Source: Kriegella aquimaris
GTDB taxonomy: Bacteria > Bacteroidota > Bacteroidia > Flavobacteriales > Flavobacteriaceae
Assembly (NCBI RefSeq): GCF_900103215.1
Contig: NZ_FNGV01000002.1
Coordinates: 603,608-667,607 of the forward strand
DNA length: 64,000 bases
Direction of reading: 5' to 3'
The translations under genes and the position numbers were made by a program. The notes beneath the pieces were generated by a model that worked only from the letters and a program-made list of their open reading frames with translations, had not been told where the DNA came from and searched no databases. Positions 56,917 to 64,000 of the stretch are shown piece by piece; positions within the stretch are counted from its first letter, which is position 1, and each line of letters begins with the position of its first letter.

Positions 56917-58575
56917 ATGAAAAGAAGAATATACGTTATTTGGTTTTTGGCCCTAGGGCTTCTAATCTACTCGTGCGATGATGCTCTTGAAGAAGTGTTG
57001 GTGACCGATGTTTCGGCAGCTTCGTACTATACCACGGAAAAAGGTTTAGATGATGCGGTCAATGCAACCTATTCCTTTTTAAAACCGTTTTACGGCCAGG
57101 AAATAGGTTTTACAATGACCGTTTTTGGAACGGATACCTATAACAACGGAGCGGATGGCAGTCACAAGTTTTTTAACTTTTATGATACCAGCTTGAATGC
57201 ATCGGCCTCAATGGCAAGGGATGCTTGGCAAACTTGGTACCGCGGTATCAATCAGGCTAATGGAGTTATCAATCGTTCTGCGGCGGTTGATATGGACGAA
57301 GCGGAAAAAACTGTCCGCTTGGCAGAGGTTCGCTTTTTAAGGGCATTATATTATTTTAATATCGTCAAGACCTACGGTGATGCTCACCTTTCCTTGGAAG
57401 AAACTGAGGGTATAGAAATAGAAGCAAACAAAACTGCGAAGGCAGAAATTTATGCACAAGCAATTGTGCCCGATCTTGAATTTGCAATTTCTACCCTTCC
57501 GGCTGAACAGAGTGATTATGGTCGTGCTACAAAGCCTGCTGCAGAATTTCTGTTAGGCAAAGTGTTATTGACACGTAGCTATACCTCTTTTGCCGAGGGA
57601 AATGATGCTTCAATGGCAGAAACATTATTTGGAAATGTAATTAATAACTATGGCTTCGCTTTGTTGGATAATTATGCAGATATATTTGACATTTCAAATC
57701 AAGAAAACAGCGAAATGGTTTTTGTTATTCCCAATTCTAAATCACAGGTAGATAGTGGTATAGATGATTATGGACATAGGGGCCATCTGTATTTTTTACA
57801 GGAATATGACGTTCGCCGGGGTATGACGAGGGATATTGCCAATGGTAGGCCATGGAAGCGGTTTCGGCCCACCGATTTTACATTAGAGTTGTGGGATAGG
57901 GATGTCGATACACGATATGACGCATCATTTAAACATGTTTGGTATGCTAATAAAGATGAGCCGGCTACTGAAGCGACCGCTGAAGAACCTGCAAGGGCCG
58001 CTTTGGCTATAGGTGATACCGCTATCTTTATCCCTGGTCCGATGCGAAACGATTTGTGGCCGCAATCCCGACAAGATACGAAGCCCTATATTGTAATAAC
58101 TGATGATGAGTATTCTGAAAGGTTGTTTCCTTCTCTGAATAAATGGATTGATCCAACGAGGCCTGACCGTCAAAAAACACAAGGTCAACGCGATTATATG
58201 TTAATGCGTTTAGCTGATGCCTATTTGTTGCGTGCAGAGGCAAAACTTCAGCAAGATAATCCTTCTGGTGCCGCTGATGATATCAATGTGATTAGAACGA
58301 GAGCTGCAGTGCCAGGCCAAGAGGCCGCTGTTCAAATTACTGGAGGTGATGTTGATCTTGATTTTTTACTGGATGAAAGAGCACGTGAGTTGCTAGGAGA
58401 AGGATGGCGCTGGTGGGATTTGACCCGTACCGGAAAATTGGTAGAGCGTGTTAGGCTACATAATCCTACAGCTTCGCCGAACATTCAAGACTATCATATT
58501 TTGAGACCGATTCCACAGGAGCAGATAGATAGAACAGTGGGTGGTTATGCACAAAATCCGGGATATCCACAGTAA
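56917..58575 (+). CDS. SusD/RagB-family surface lipoprotein
   Basis: This 552-residue lipoprotein has a lipobox at IYSC (Cys20). The SusD TPR-like helical fold follows, with VRFLRALYYFNIVKTYGDAHL, ATKPAAEFLLGKVLL and the C-terminal RARELLGEGWRWWDLTRTGKL. It caps the SusC channel and binds the ligand. The ATG at 56917 is chosen, because the upstream in-frame ATG (56884) would place 11 extra polar residues before the lipoprotein signal. A terminator follows, closing the SusCD unit. No hydrolase is associated. Confidence 0.95.
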   Translation: MKRRIYVIWFLALGLLIYSCDDALEEVLVTDVSAASYYTTEKGLDDAVNATYSFLKPFYGQEIGFTMTVFGTDTYNNGADGSHKFFNFYDTSLNASASMARDAWQTWYRGINQANGVINRSAAVDMDEAEKTVRLAEVRFLRALYYFNIVKTYGDAHLSLEETEGIEIEANKTAKAEIYAQAIVPDLEFAISTLPAEQSDYGRATKPAAEFLLGKVLLTRSYTSFAEGNDASMAETLFGNVINNYGFALLDNYADIFDISNQENSEMVFVIPNSKSQVDSGIDDYGHRGHLYFLQEYDVRRGMTRDIANGRPWKRFRPTDFTLELWDRDVDTRYDASFKHVWYANKDEPATEATAEEPARAALAIGDTAIFIPGPMRNDLWPQSRQDTKPYIVITDDEYSERLFPSLNKWIDPTRPDRQKTQGQRDYMLMRLADAYLLRAEAKLQQDNPSGAADDINVIRTRAAVPGQEAAVQITGGDVDLDFLLDERARELLGEGWRWWDLTRTGKLVERVRLHNPTASPNIQDYHILRPIPQEQIDRTVGGYAQNPGYPQ

Positions 58576-58600
58576 GAATAATTATTTAATTAATAAACCG

Positions 58601-58634
58601 AGGGCCGATACCATAGTATTGGCCCTTGTTTTTT
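58601..58634 (+). terminator. Terminator after the SusD gene
   Basis: An 11-bp stem (AGGGCC...GGCCCT extended by GATAC/GTATT with one G-T pair) and a 4-nt loop is followed by TTGTTTTTT. Confidence 0.83.
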
Positions 58635-58663
58635 ATATTTTTGGAGGTAGCTAATATTGTAAA

Positions 58664-59686
58664 ATGGAAAAAATAGGTTTCGGCATAATTGGTACAGGTT
58701 CAATTGTAAACACGTATGTAAAATGCATTAATGAGTTGAATCAGGCCAAGCTCGTTGCCCTTTATACAAAATCAAGCCAAAGAATAGATAGCGCACAGAA
58801 AGAATTCGGAGTCTCGGTTTTTGATGATATGGACCGATTTCTCAAACAATCGGATATTGACATCGTCTGCGTCTGCAATGAAAGTGGTAACCACGGGGAG
58901 GCAATTAAAGCCGCTGCAAAAGCAGGCAAGCACGTACTTTCTGAAAAACCTTTAGAGGTTTCGTTAGAGAAAATTGATGCGGTCATCGCGGTTTGTGAAC
59001 AACATAAAGTAAAGTTGGGTTGCACGCTACAGAATCGATGTAGTCCTGAATATGTCGAACTTTACAATGCGGTGGACCAGGGTAAGCTCGGTAAATTATT
59101 GATGGGTAATGCGCATATCAATTGGTATCGCCCAACCGAATATTATAAAAACAATCCGTGGCGGGGCACTATGCAATTAGATGGCGGTGCCGCATTCATG
59201 AATCAGGGAGTTCATACTATCGATTTATTATTGAATGTAATGGGTTCGGTCAGTTCGGTCTTCGGAAATGTAAAGACGCTCGTGCATGATATTGAGGGGG
59301 AAGATGTTGGTTCGGCGATACTTTCGTTTGCCAACGGAGCAATAGGCACTATCACGGGAGGTACGGCACTCTATCCGGGATATCCTGAAAAATTGGAAGT
59401 TTACGGTGAGAAAGGCAGTATTCTTATGGAAGGTGGAAAAATTGTGCAATGGAACGTCAAGGGACTTCCCAGGCCTTCATCGACTCCCAATGAGGAAATG
59501 GGTAGCGGTGCAAGCGACCCGACGGCTATTACGCATCTAAACCATAAAAAGGTTATTCAAGATATGATAACGTCAGTTATGGAGAATCGATCACCAATGG
59601 TCGATGGTCCCGAGGCGCGAAAAGCGGTCGAAGTCATTACTTCCATTTACAAATCGTCAGACGAAACTCGTGTTGTTTTTTTATAA
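58664..59686 (+). CDS. Gfo/Idh/MocA-family NAD(P)-dependent oxidoreductase
   Basis: This 340-residue protein has the Rossmann motif GFGIIGTGSIV near the N-terminus, ACVCNESGNHGEA-like strand turns, the EKP catalytic motif in HVLSEKPLEV, and the C-terminal GGAAFMNQGVHTIDLLL with the His/Asp of the family. It would oxidise or reduce a sugar, inositol or similar alcohol. It follows the SusCD unit but is separated by a terminator, so linkage is by position only. No signal peptide is present. Confidence 0.92.
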   Translation: MEKIGFGIIGTGSIVNTYVKCINELNQAKLVALYTKSSQRIDSAQKEFGVSVFDDMDRFLKQSDIDIVCVCNESGNHGEAIKAAAKAGKHVLSEKPLEVSLEKIDAVIAVCEQHKVKLGCTLQNRCSPEYVELYNAVDQGKLGKLLMGNAHINWYRPTEYYKNNPWRGTMQLDGGAAFMNQGVHTIDLLLNVMGSVSSVFGNVKTLVHDIEGEDVGSAILSFANGAIGTITGGTALYPGYPEKLEVYGEKGSILMEGGKIVQWNVKGLPRPSSTPNEEMGSGASDPTAITHLNHKKVIQDMITSVMENRSPMVDGPEARKAVEVITSIYKSSDETRVVFL

Positions 59687-59739
59687 ATGGAGGAAGTATC
59701 GTCGAATTTAAAAGTGACGAATAATTTGTGATATAACTC

Positions 59740-59922
59740 ATGTACGAACACTTTTTTCAATGCCCATATTGCTGGGAAGAAATATCAATGTTACTTGACC
59801 CTTCCGTTTCTGAACAAACGTATGTTGAAGATTGCGAAGTATGCTGTAACCCTATTTCGGTAACTCCTAAATTTGAAAATAATGAATTGGTCGCATTTGA
59901 GGCTACCGATATAGAGCAATAA
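59740..59922 (+). CDS. CPXCG-motif small cysteine-rich protein
   Basis: This 60-residue protein has CPYCWEE (residues 8-11 carry the first CxxC) and CEVCC near residues 32-36, forming a zinc-ribbon-like pair, followed by an acidic C-terminus. It matches the CPXCG motif-containing cysteine-rich family, whose function is unknown. It is probably cytosolic. The stop is followed by a nested palindrome. Confidence 0.87.
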   Translation: MYEHFFQCPYCWEEISMLLDPSVSEQTYVEDCEVCCNPISVTPKFENNELVAFEATDIEQ

Positions 59923-59940
59923 AGATTTTTATTGTCAGGT

Positions 59941-59984
59941 GTTCAAAAACTTACCATTTCAAATTTGAAATTTGACTTTTGAAC
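59941..59984. repeat. Nested palindrome between convergent genes
   Basis: The outer arms GTTCAAAA (59941-59948) and TTTTGAAC (59977-59984) enclose a perfect 16-bp palindrome ATTTCAAATTTGAAAT (59956-59971). It lies between the CPXCG gene (plus) and DUF2807 gene (minus) and may act as an AT-rich bidirectional terminator. Confidence 0.55.
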
Positions 59985-60015
59985 TTCGGTTTTAGATTGG
60001 GTCAAGTGAGATGCC

Positions 60016-60696
60016 TTAATCTACGACCTCTATTTTTCCTCCGAATACTTTGTCCTTTTCTATCTGTTTCGGATTGCCGTAGATATAGATAGATCCACCG
60101 GCACGAACCTTGGCCTCAACACTTTCTGATGCTTTTACATCGGCCCTTCCGCCAGCGTTTACGGTTACCTTTGTGGTTTCTGTATTTAACGCTTCATTAT
60201 ACACCTTTCCACCAGTATTCACCAAGACCTCTTGCACTTTGGCGTTTCCCGTCAAGGTAATTTCTCCACCGGAAATCGATTTTGAGTAAAGATCTTTAAT
60301 ATCAACCTTTAAATCAATTTTTCCGCCTTCCTGTGTTTTTATTTCGACGCGTTCCCCTTTAATGGTTTCTTTTGAGTTTATTTTGGCATTCTCGTTGGCG
60401 TCTAGAAGCTTAAGCGTTTCTGAATAGTACAGAGTGGCTTTGGCTTCGTCCCCATCCATGAAATTATCGAATTCCATACGCACTTTTAACAGCCCGTTTT
60501 TATTCGAGATGTTCACTTCATCTTTGTCGTCTCCGGTGATTTCCAATCTATTTTCATTACTTTTTATCAAAGTGACAATAATGCGGTCATACACTTTGAT
60601 TTCTGTAAATTTTTCCAGTTCCTTAATATTTCTTTTTTGTGCTAATAAGAAAATTGGAGAAACGACTGCTATAAATAAAAGAAGGAATTTTTTCAT
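60016..60696 (-). CDS. Secreted DUF2807 (head GIN domain) protein
   Basis: This 226-residue protein has a signal peptide (1-19, ending FLLAQ) and a repetitive beta-helix-like DUF2807 domain. Typical patterns are FTEIKVYDRIIVTLIKSNENRLEITGDD, SISGGEITLTGNAKVQEV, VNTGGKVYNEAL and KVRAGGSIYIYGNP. Its function is not known; such proteins are common in Bacteroidetes and are likely surface or periplasmic. It is transcribed divergently from the FGE-like gene and has a good promoter upstream. Confidence 0.9.
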   Translation of the reverse strand: MKKFLLLFIAVVSPIFLLAQKRNIKELEKFTEIKVYDRIIVTLIKSNENRLEITGDDKDEVNISNKNGLLKVRMEFDNFMDGDEAKATLYYSETLKLLDANENAKINSKETIKGERVEIKTQEGGKIDLKVDIKDLYSKSISGGEITLTGNAKVQEVLVNTGGKVYNEALNTETTKVTVNAGGRADVKASESVEAKVRAGGSIYIYGNPKQIEKDKVFGGKIEVVD

Positions 60697-60751
60697 TTTT
60701 TGGCTTATGTATTAATGGGTCGCTAAGTTCCGATTACCAGAATTAGCACAT

Positions 60752-60780
60752 CAAAAGTACTATATTTTCCTAAAAATCAA
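60752..60780 (-). promoter_or_regulatory. Promoter for the DUF2807 gene
   Basis: On the minus strand, TTG (60780-60778) and TACTTTTG (60759-60752) are 18 bp apart, matching TTG-N17-23-TAnnTTTG. The box ends 55 bp before the start codon. Confidence 0.58.
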
Positions 60781-60888
60781 TATTTGAAGGTTAAACTTCA
60801 TATGTAACAAAAATAGGGTGCGGAAACAAAAAAGTTTTTGCAATGCATAAAGAATCCATATCTTGGGATGCAAATTAAAATATCGGAA

Positions 60889-61926
60889 ATGAAGCATCGT
60901 ATGGGTAAAGAATTAAAGGGTTTTTTCTGTTGGTTTTTTGTAGTGGGGCTTTTGCTGGTTTCCTGTAAATCGGCAAAACCGGCAACAGCTGAAAATGAGA
61001 AGGATGTAGTAGCGAAAGAACAGTCGCAACCTGCTAGTTTCACCCAACAAATACCGGGAACGGATGTTTCATTTGAAATGGTTGGTATTCCTAAGGGAAG
61101 TTTTAAAATGGGAAGCCCAGAATCGGAAGCGGATAGAAAAGCGGATGAGGGTCCTCAAAGAGAAGTTGAGCTAGATGCTTTTTATATGGGTAAGTATGAA
61201 CTTACTTGGGAGATTTTCGAACTTTTCTTCAAACAGAACCAAGAGCTTTTTGTAAAGCTCGAAAATGATAAGGTAATGAAAATCGATGCCATAACAAGGC
61301 CAAGCCCCCCATACGAAGATCCTTCATATGGTATGGGTAAAGAAGGGTTTCCTGCGGTGAGCATGTCTGCCTATTCTGCATTGGTTTTCTGCAAGTGGTT
61401 GAGTACGGTGACCGGAAGGTTCTACAGGTTGCCAACCGAGGCCGAATGGGAGTATGCTGCCAGGGCAGGTACAAATGAGGCCTATAGCTTTGGTGACACC
61501 ACCGTTGATTTAGACGCCTATGCGGTCTATTATAAAAATGCTGATGGTAAATATGCAAAGGTCGGCACGAAAAAACCCAATCCATGGGGACTTTATGACA
61601 TGCATGGAAATGCCGCAGAATGGACTTTGGACGAATATAAGGAAGATGCCTATGCAACTTTGGAAAACAAAAATCCATGGTTGACCCCAAAGGTAATTCA
61701 TCCCCGCGTATACCGTGGTGGTTCTTGGGACGACGATGCCAAGATGCTTCGTTCGGCGTCAAGATCGGCATCAAGTTTGAAATTGCAAAAACGCGACCCA
61801 CAGATTCCGAAAAGTTTTTGGTGGTTCACTGATTCTAATTTTGTCGGATTTCGGTTGGTAAGTCCTGATCCACAACCTAGTGCTGAGGAACAAGCAAAAT
61901 TTTGGCAGACCGTATTAGACGAATAG
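60889..61926 (+). CDS. FGE-sulfatase-like (SUMF1 fold) lipoprotein
   Basis: This 345-residue lipoprotein has a lipobox at LLVSC (Cys26) followed by an FGE-sulfatase domain: [68 protein letters not shown] and [10 protein letters not shown]. The two catalytic cysteines of true formylglycine-generating enzymes are missing, so it should not activate sulfatases. It resembles GldJ/GldK-type scaffold uses of the fold but is shorter than GldJ. The start was chosen among several in-frame ATGs (60868, 60889, 60901) for its normal lipoprotein signal. A VOC gene follows 16 bp later. Confidence 0.87.
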   Translation: MKHRMGKELKGFFCWFFVVGLLLVSCKSAKPATAENEKDVVAKEQSQPASFTQQIPGTDVSFEMVGIPKGSFKMGSPESEADRKADEGPQREVELDAFYMGKYELTWEIFELFFKQNQELFVKLENDKVMKIDAITRPSPPYEDPSYGMGKEGFPAVSMSAYSALVFCKWLSTVTGRFYRLPTEAEWEYAARAGTNEAYSFGDTTVDLDAYAVYYKNADGKYAKVGTKKPNPWGLYDMHGNAAEWTLDEYKEDAYATLENKNPWLTPKVIHPRVYRGGSWDDDAKMLRSASRSASSLKLQKRDPQIPKSFWWFTDSNFVGFRLVSPDPQPSAEEQAKFWQTVLDE

Positions 61927-61942
61927 GGTCTATAGATAAAAG

Positions 61943-62614
61943 ATGGAAATCCAAGAATTAAAAATTTTCTCGCAAAATATAAATGAGCAAGAAAGTTTCT
62001 ATTCAGATGTATTGGGTTTCGATTGTATACGGACTTCAGCTTCAACCTTGGAGGTAATTACCAAAGAAAACAAGTTGATATTTGAAAAGTCTGACAGCAT
62101 GTCTTACTATCATTTTGCCTTTCTAATACCTCCAAAATCCTTAGAATCGGCAATAGCTTATGTAGAGGATCGATCTGTCGAATTGTTGAGATTGAAGAAC
62201 GATAAAGTTATTTATTTTGATTCCGGCAAGGCCATTTATTTCTATGATAAAGACGCGAACATTGTCGAATTTATCGAAAGACCTACGTTGAAGTATAGGT
62301 CGCAACATTCATTTTCGGCCGACAGTATTATTAAAGTAAATGAAATAGGCCTTCCTGTTAAAAACCCACTTCAAGTTGCTGGAAGATTGGTGGCGGAGTT
62401 TAATGTTGAGCCATTAAATGAAATGGAATTTAATAGCATATTTTGTTGGGCAGGAGATTACAACGGTGTGATTATTGTGGTAAAGGAAGGAAGAAATTGG
62501 TTGCCCACAGATAAGCCTGCGATAAGCAATGATTTTTCAATCTGGTACGAGGAGCAGGGAAAAGCTACTGGTTTGAAATTTGAGAATAACAAAATTATCC
62601 GATTGTCGAGATGA
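61943..62614 (+). CDS. VOC-superfamily (glyoxalase/bleomycin-resistance fold) protein
   Basis: This 223-residue protein has two betaalphabetabetabeta half-modules. The first has QELKIFSQNINEQESFYSDVLGF and IVEFIERP; the second begins near ADSIIKVNEIGLPVKN. These patterns mark the vicinal-oxygen-chelate fold. Ligand residues look only partly kept, so the reaction cannot be assigned. The gene is 16 bp after the FGE-like gene and probably shares its transcript. Confidence 0.86.
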   Translation: MEIQELKIFSQNINEQESFYSDVLGFDCIRTSASTLEVITKENKLIFEKSDSMSYYHFAFLIPPKSLESAIAYVEDRSVELLRLKNDKVIYFDSGKAIYFYDKDANIVEFIERPTLKYRSQHSFSADSIIKVNEIGLPVKNPLQVAGRLVAEFNVEPLNEMEFNSIFCWAGDYNGVIIVVKEGRNWLPTDKPAISNDFSIWYEEQGKATGLKFENNKIIRLSR

Positions 62615-62723
62615 TAGTAGGCGCACCTTTGAGATAAATAGTTTATCTGAGGTTTCAAAAGAATCCGACAATTGATAGAAATCGTTGTCTCGCAATTTTA
62701 ATTAAATATAAAGTATTAGACAA

Positions 62724-63266
62724 ATGAAAAAAGCTTTGATTTTTGTATTTCTAGGTCTGACGTTGAATGCGTTGGCACAAGATACGTACACACTTTCACC
62801 TGAGAGTACATTGAAAATTGATGGTTCTTCGACTATTCACGATTGGACGGTTACAGCCAACACATTGGCCGGAACCTTGAAAGCAACGACGGCTACCTTA
62901 AATGAGATTTCTTTTGAGGTGCCCGTTGGAGATATTATTAGTGAGCGAGGTGCGGCAATGGACAAAAAAATGCACGAAGCTTTGAGAAAAGAAGAACATC
63001 CGAAAGTGATTTTTTCTTTAAAAGATGTCAGTAATCTAGGTGGTGAGAATCAAACACTCTCTGGTATGTTGAACATTGCTGGTGTTGAAAAGGAGGTTGA
63101 AATAGATACTAAGGTGGTACAGGCAAATGGTAAATTGCAATTAAGTGGGGCCAAAGAATTGAAATTGGCCGATTTTAATATGGAGCCTCCCACGGCCATG
63201 TTCGGTTCCATTGTAGTAGGTGAAGACATCAAGGTAATCTTCGATTTATCTTTCGTTAAGGAATAA
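62724..63266 (+). CDS. YceI-family periplasmic protein
   Basis: This 180-residue protein has a signal peptide (1-18, ending ALAQ) and the YceI lipocalin-like barrel: GSSTIHDWTVTANTLAGTL, KKMHEALRKEEHPKVIF and the late MFGSIVVGEDIKVIFDLSFV. Family members bind polyisoprenoid or similar amphiphilic ligands in the periplasm. It lies 109 bp after the VOC gene and likely has its own promoter. Length is normal. Confidence 0.92.
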   Translation: MKKALIFVFLGLTLNALAQDTYTLSPESTLKIDGSSTIHDWTVTANTLAGTLKATTATLNEISFEVPVGDIISERGAAMDKKMHEALRKEEHPKVIFSLKDVSNLGGENQTLSGMLNIAGVEKEVEIDTKVVQANGKLQLSGAKELKLADFNMEPPTAMFGSIVVGEDIKVIFDLSFVKE

Positions 63267-63484
63267 GCTCTAACTATTGATGAGCCTTTTTTGAATTTTA
63301 AATCTACTGATGTTGCAGGCTTGCACACTTTGATATGTGCTATCATCGATTTTTAGTCTTTCTGTCATCAATGACAAAACATCAGATATTATCTTCTTTT
63401 TGAAAATTAATATTTTTTTCTGCCGTGAGCTTAGCTAGTTCGCTATTATTGGCAAAATATGAATCATAAGAGTTCACAAAAGCG

Positions 63485-63517
63485 TTTGGGCATATCATTG
63501 GGAAATCACTAACTTTA
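63485..63517 (+). promoter_or_regulatory. Putative promoter for the cytochrome-type gene
   Basis: TTTG (63485-63488) and TAACTTTA (63510-63517) are 21 bp apart, close to the Bacteroidetes promoter pattern, although the last base of the -7 box is A and not G. It lies 21 bp before the ATG. The rest of the 272-bp gap (63267-63538) shows no gene. Confidence 0.4.
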
Positions 63518-63538
63518 AACCTAATAATTTTTTCATAA

Positions 63539-64000
63539 ATGAAACAAAAGCTAGGTATATTCATCATTCTCGCAATTTTGGTCGGGGTCCTCTTTGCCAT
63601 CAAGCAGGGGGCGTTCACCATCAAGAACGAGGGGTACGCGAAGGTGAAGATACCCGATGTGGTCGACTACAACTTCCATATCAAGCCTATTCTATCCGAT
63701 AAGTGCTATACCTGCCATGGCCCCGATGCCAACAAGCGCAAGGCGGGCCTGAGGCTCGACCTTGAGGAGAACGCGTTTTCGGAACTGCCCGAAAGCCCGG
63801 GGAAACATGCGCTCGTTGCGGGCAGGCCGAATATGAGCATGCTCTATAAGCGGATCGTATCGGAAGATTCGGAAGAGGTCATGCCGCCCTCCGATTCACA
63901 ATTGAAACTCAATCCCCATGAGAAGGAACTCATCAAGAAATGGATCAAACAAGGCGCCAAGTTCGAGAAACACTGGGCCTATATCCCTCCCGTGAAATCG
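63539..64000 (+). CDS. Planctomycete-type cytochrome c (PSCyt1) domain protein, 3'-truncated
   Basis: The gene starts at the ATG at 63539 and runs off the right edge after 154 codons. It has an N-terminal membrane anchor or signal (about residues 5-21), then a haem-binding CYTCH motif (Cys56, Cys59, His60) in a PSCyt1-like domain. RKAGLRLD, LVAGRPNMSMLYKRI, VMPPSDSQLKL and KKWIKQGAKFEKHWAYIPP follow. In planctomycetes and Bacteroidetes such domains usually precede DUF1549 and DUF1553 in large proteins found near sulfatase and oxidoreductase genes. The coding part after about base 63575 is much richer in G and C (about 63% in 63721-63780) than the rest of the window, so acquisition from another genome is possible. 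Confidence 0.85.
   Translation, partial: MKQKLGIFIILAILVGVLFAIKQGAFTIKNEGYAKVKIPDVVDYNFHIKPILSDKCYTCHGPDANKRKAGLRLDLEENAFSELPESPGKHALVAGRPNMSMLYKRIVSEDSEEVMPPSDSQLKLNPHEKELIKKWIKQGAKFEKHWAYIPPVKS

Noticed and set aside
61229..61801. 190-codon minus-strand frame opposite the FGE-like gene
   Set aside because: His/Arg/Pro-rich composition and full overlap with a well-supported domain show that it is a shadow frame.
60889..61926. Assignment of the FGE-like lipoprotein as GldJ
   Set aside because: GldJ is longer (about 560 residues) and this gene is far from gldKLMN; only the shared fold supports the name.
63382..63624. 80-codon minus-strand frame across the start of the cytochrome-type gene
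   Set aside because: It overlaps the promoter and start of a recognised gene and has no recognisable content.

Overview
The window looks like a chromosomal piece of a marine-type member of the Flavobacteriaceae (Bacteroidetes). The evidence is a complete gldKLMN set for the type IX secretion system, a SusC/SusD pair, a Bacteroidetes-style cysteine-free TopA, many flavobacterial lipoproteins, and recurrent TAnnTTTG -7 promoter boxes. Base composition is AT-rich throughout except for the last ~430 bases. No rRNA, tRNA, CRISPR array, transposase or phage gene was seen.

Layout. 1-6.6 kb: the 3' end of a Prc-type protease with a strong terminator, an SLC13/TrkA-C transporter, then a minus-strand cluster for methionine-sulfoxide repair (msrB, msrA, a CPGC redoxin, a small GNAT protein, a small conserved protein and a divergent second MsrA), then an anchored DRGH nuclease. 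6.7-14.6 kb: the minus-strand cell-shape block mreB, mreC, mreD, mrdA (PBP2), rodA, preceded by purH and a free-methionine sulfoxide reductase. 14.8-23.8 kb: a copper/heavy-metal cluster with a small secreted Cys protein transcribed divergently, an HYC_CC_PP protein, an AraC-type regulator with an N-terminal CxxC domain, CopA, a TonB-dependent receptor, a secreted HMA protein, an outer-membrane barrel and a DUF3179 lipoprotein. 23.9-30.9 kb: the minus-strand envelope/chaperone block miaB, a sigma-54 activator, lptE, a TPR-like protein, secG, groES, groEL. 31.1-41.8 kb: a methyltransferase, an LVIVD-repeat lipoprotein, topA, an arginase-like protein with a degraded metal site, and gldKLMN. 42-47.5 kb: an FAD oxidoreductase, a DMT permease, DUF983, an ABC-F protein and an LRR protein. 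47.8-53.6 kb: a tripartite RND pump (adaptor, permease, TolC). 53.9-59.9 kb: SusC/SusD, a Gfo/Idh/MocA oxidoreductase and a CPXCG protein. 60-64 kb: a DUF2807 protein, an FGE-like lipoprotein, a VOC protein, a YceI protein and the start of a GC-rich planctomycete-type cytochrome c gene that runs off the window.

How the genes work together. The copper cluster spans the whole envelope: an inner-membrane exporter, a periplasmic metallochaperone-like protein, two outer-membrane beta-barrels and a putative metal-sensing regulator. Four of its exported proteins carry adjacent cysteine pairs. The gld block builds the trans-envelope type IX motor and ring and is translationally linked to topA and the arginase-like protein. 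The mre/mrd block is the elongasome. The strongest leads for new biology are the copper cluster with its CC signature and CxxC-AraC sensor, the arginase-like pseudoenzyme fixed upstream of gldK, and the abrupt composition change at the right edge.
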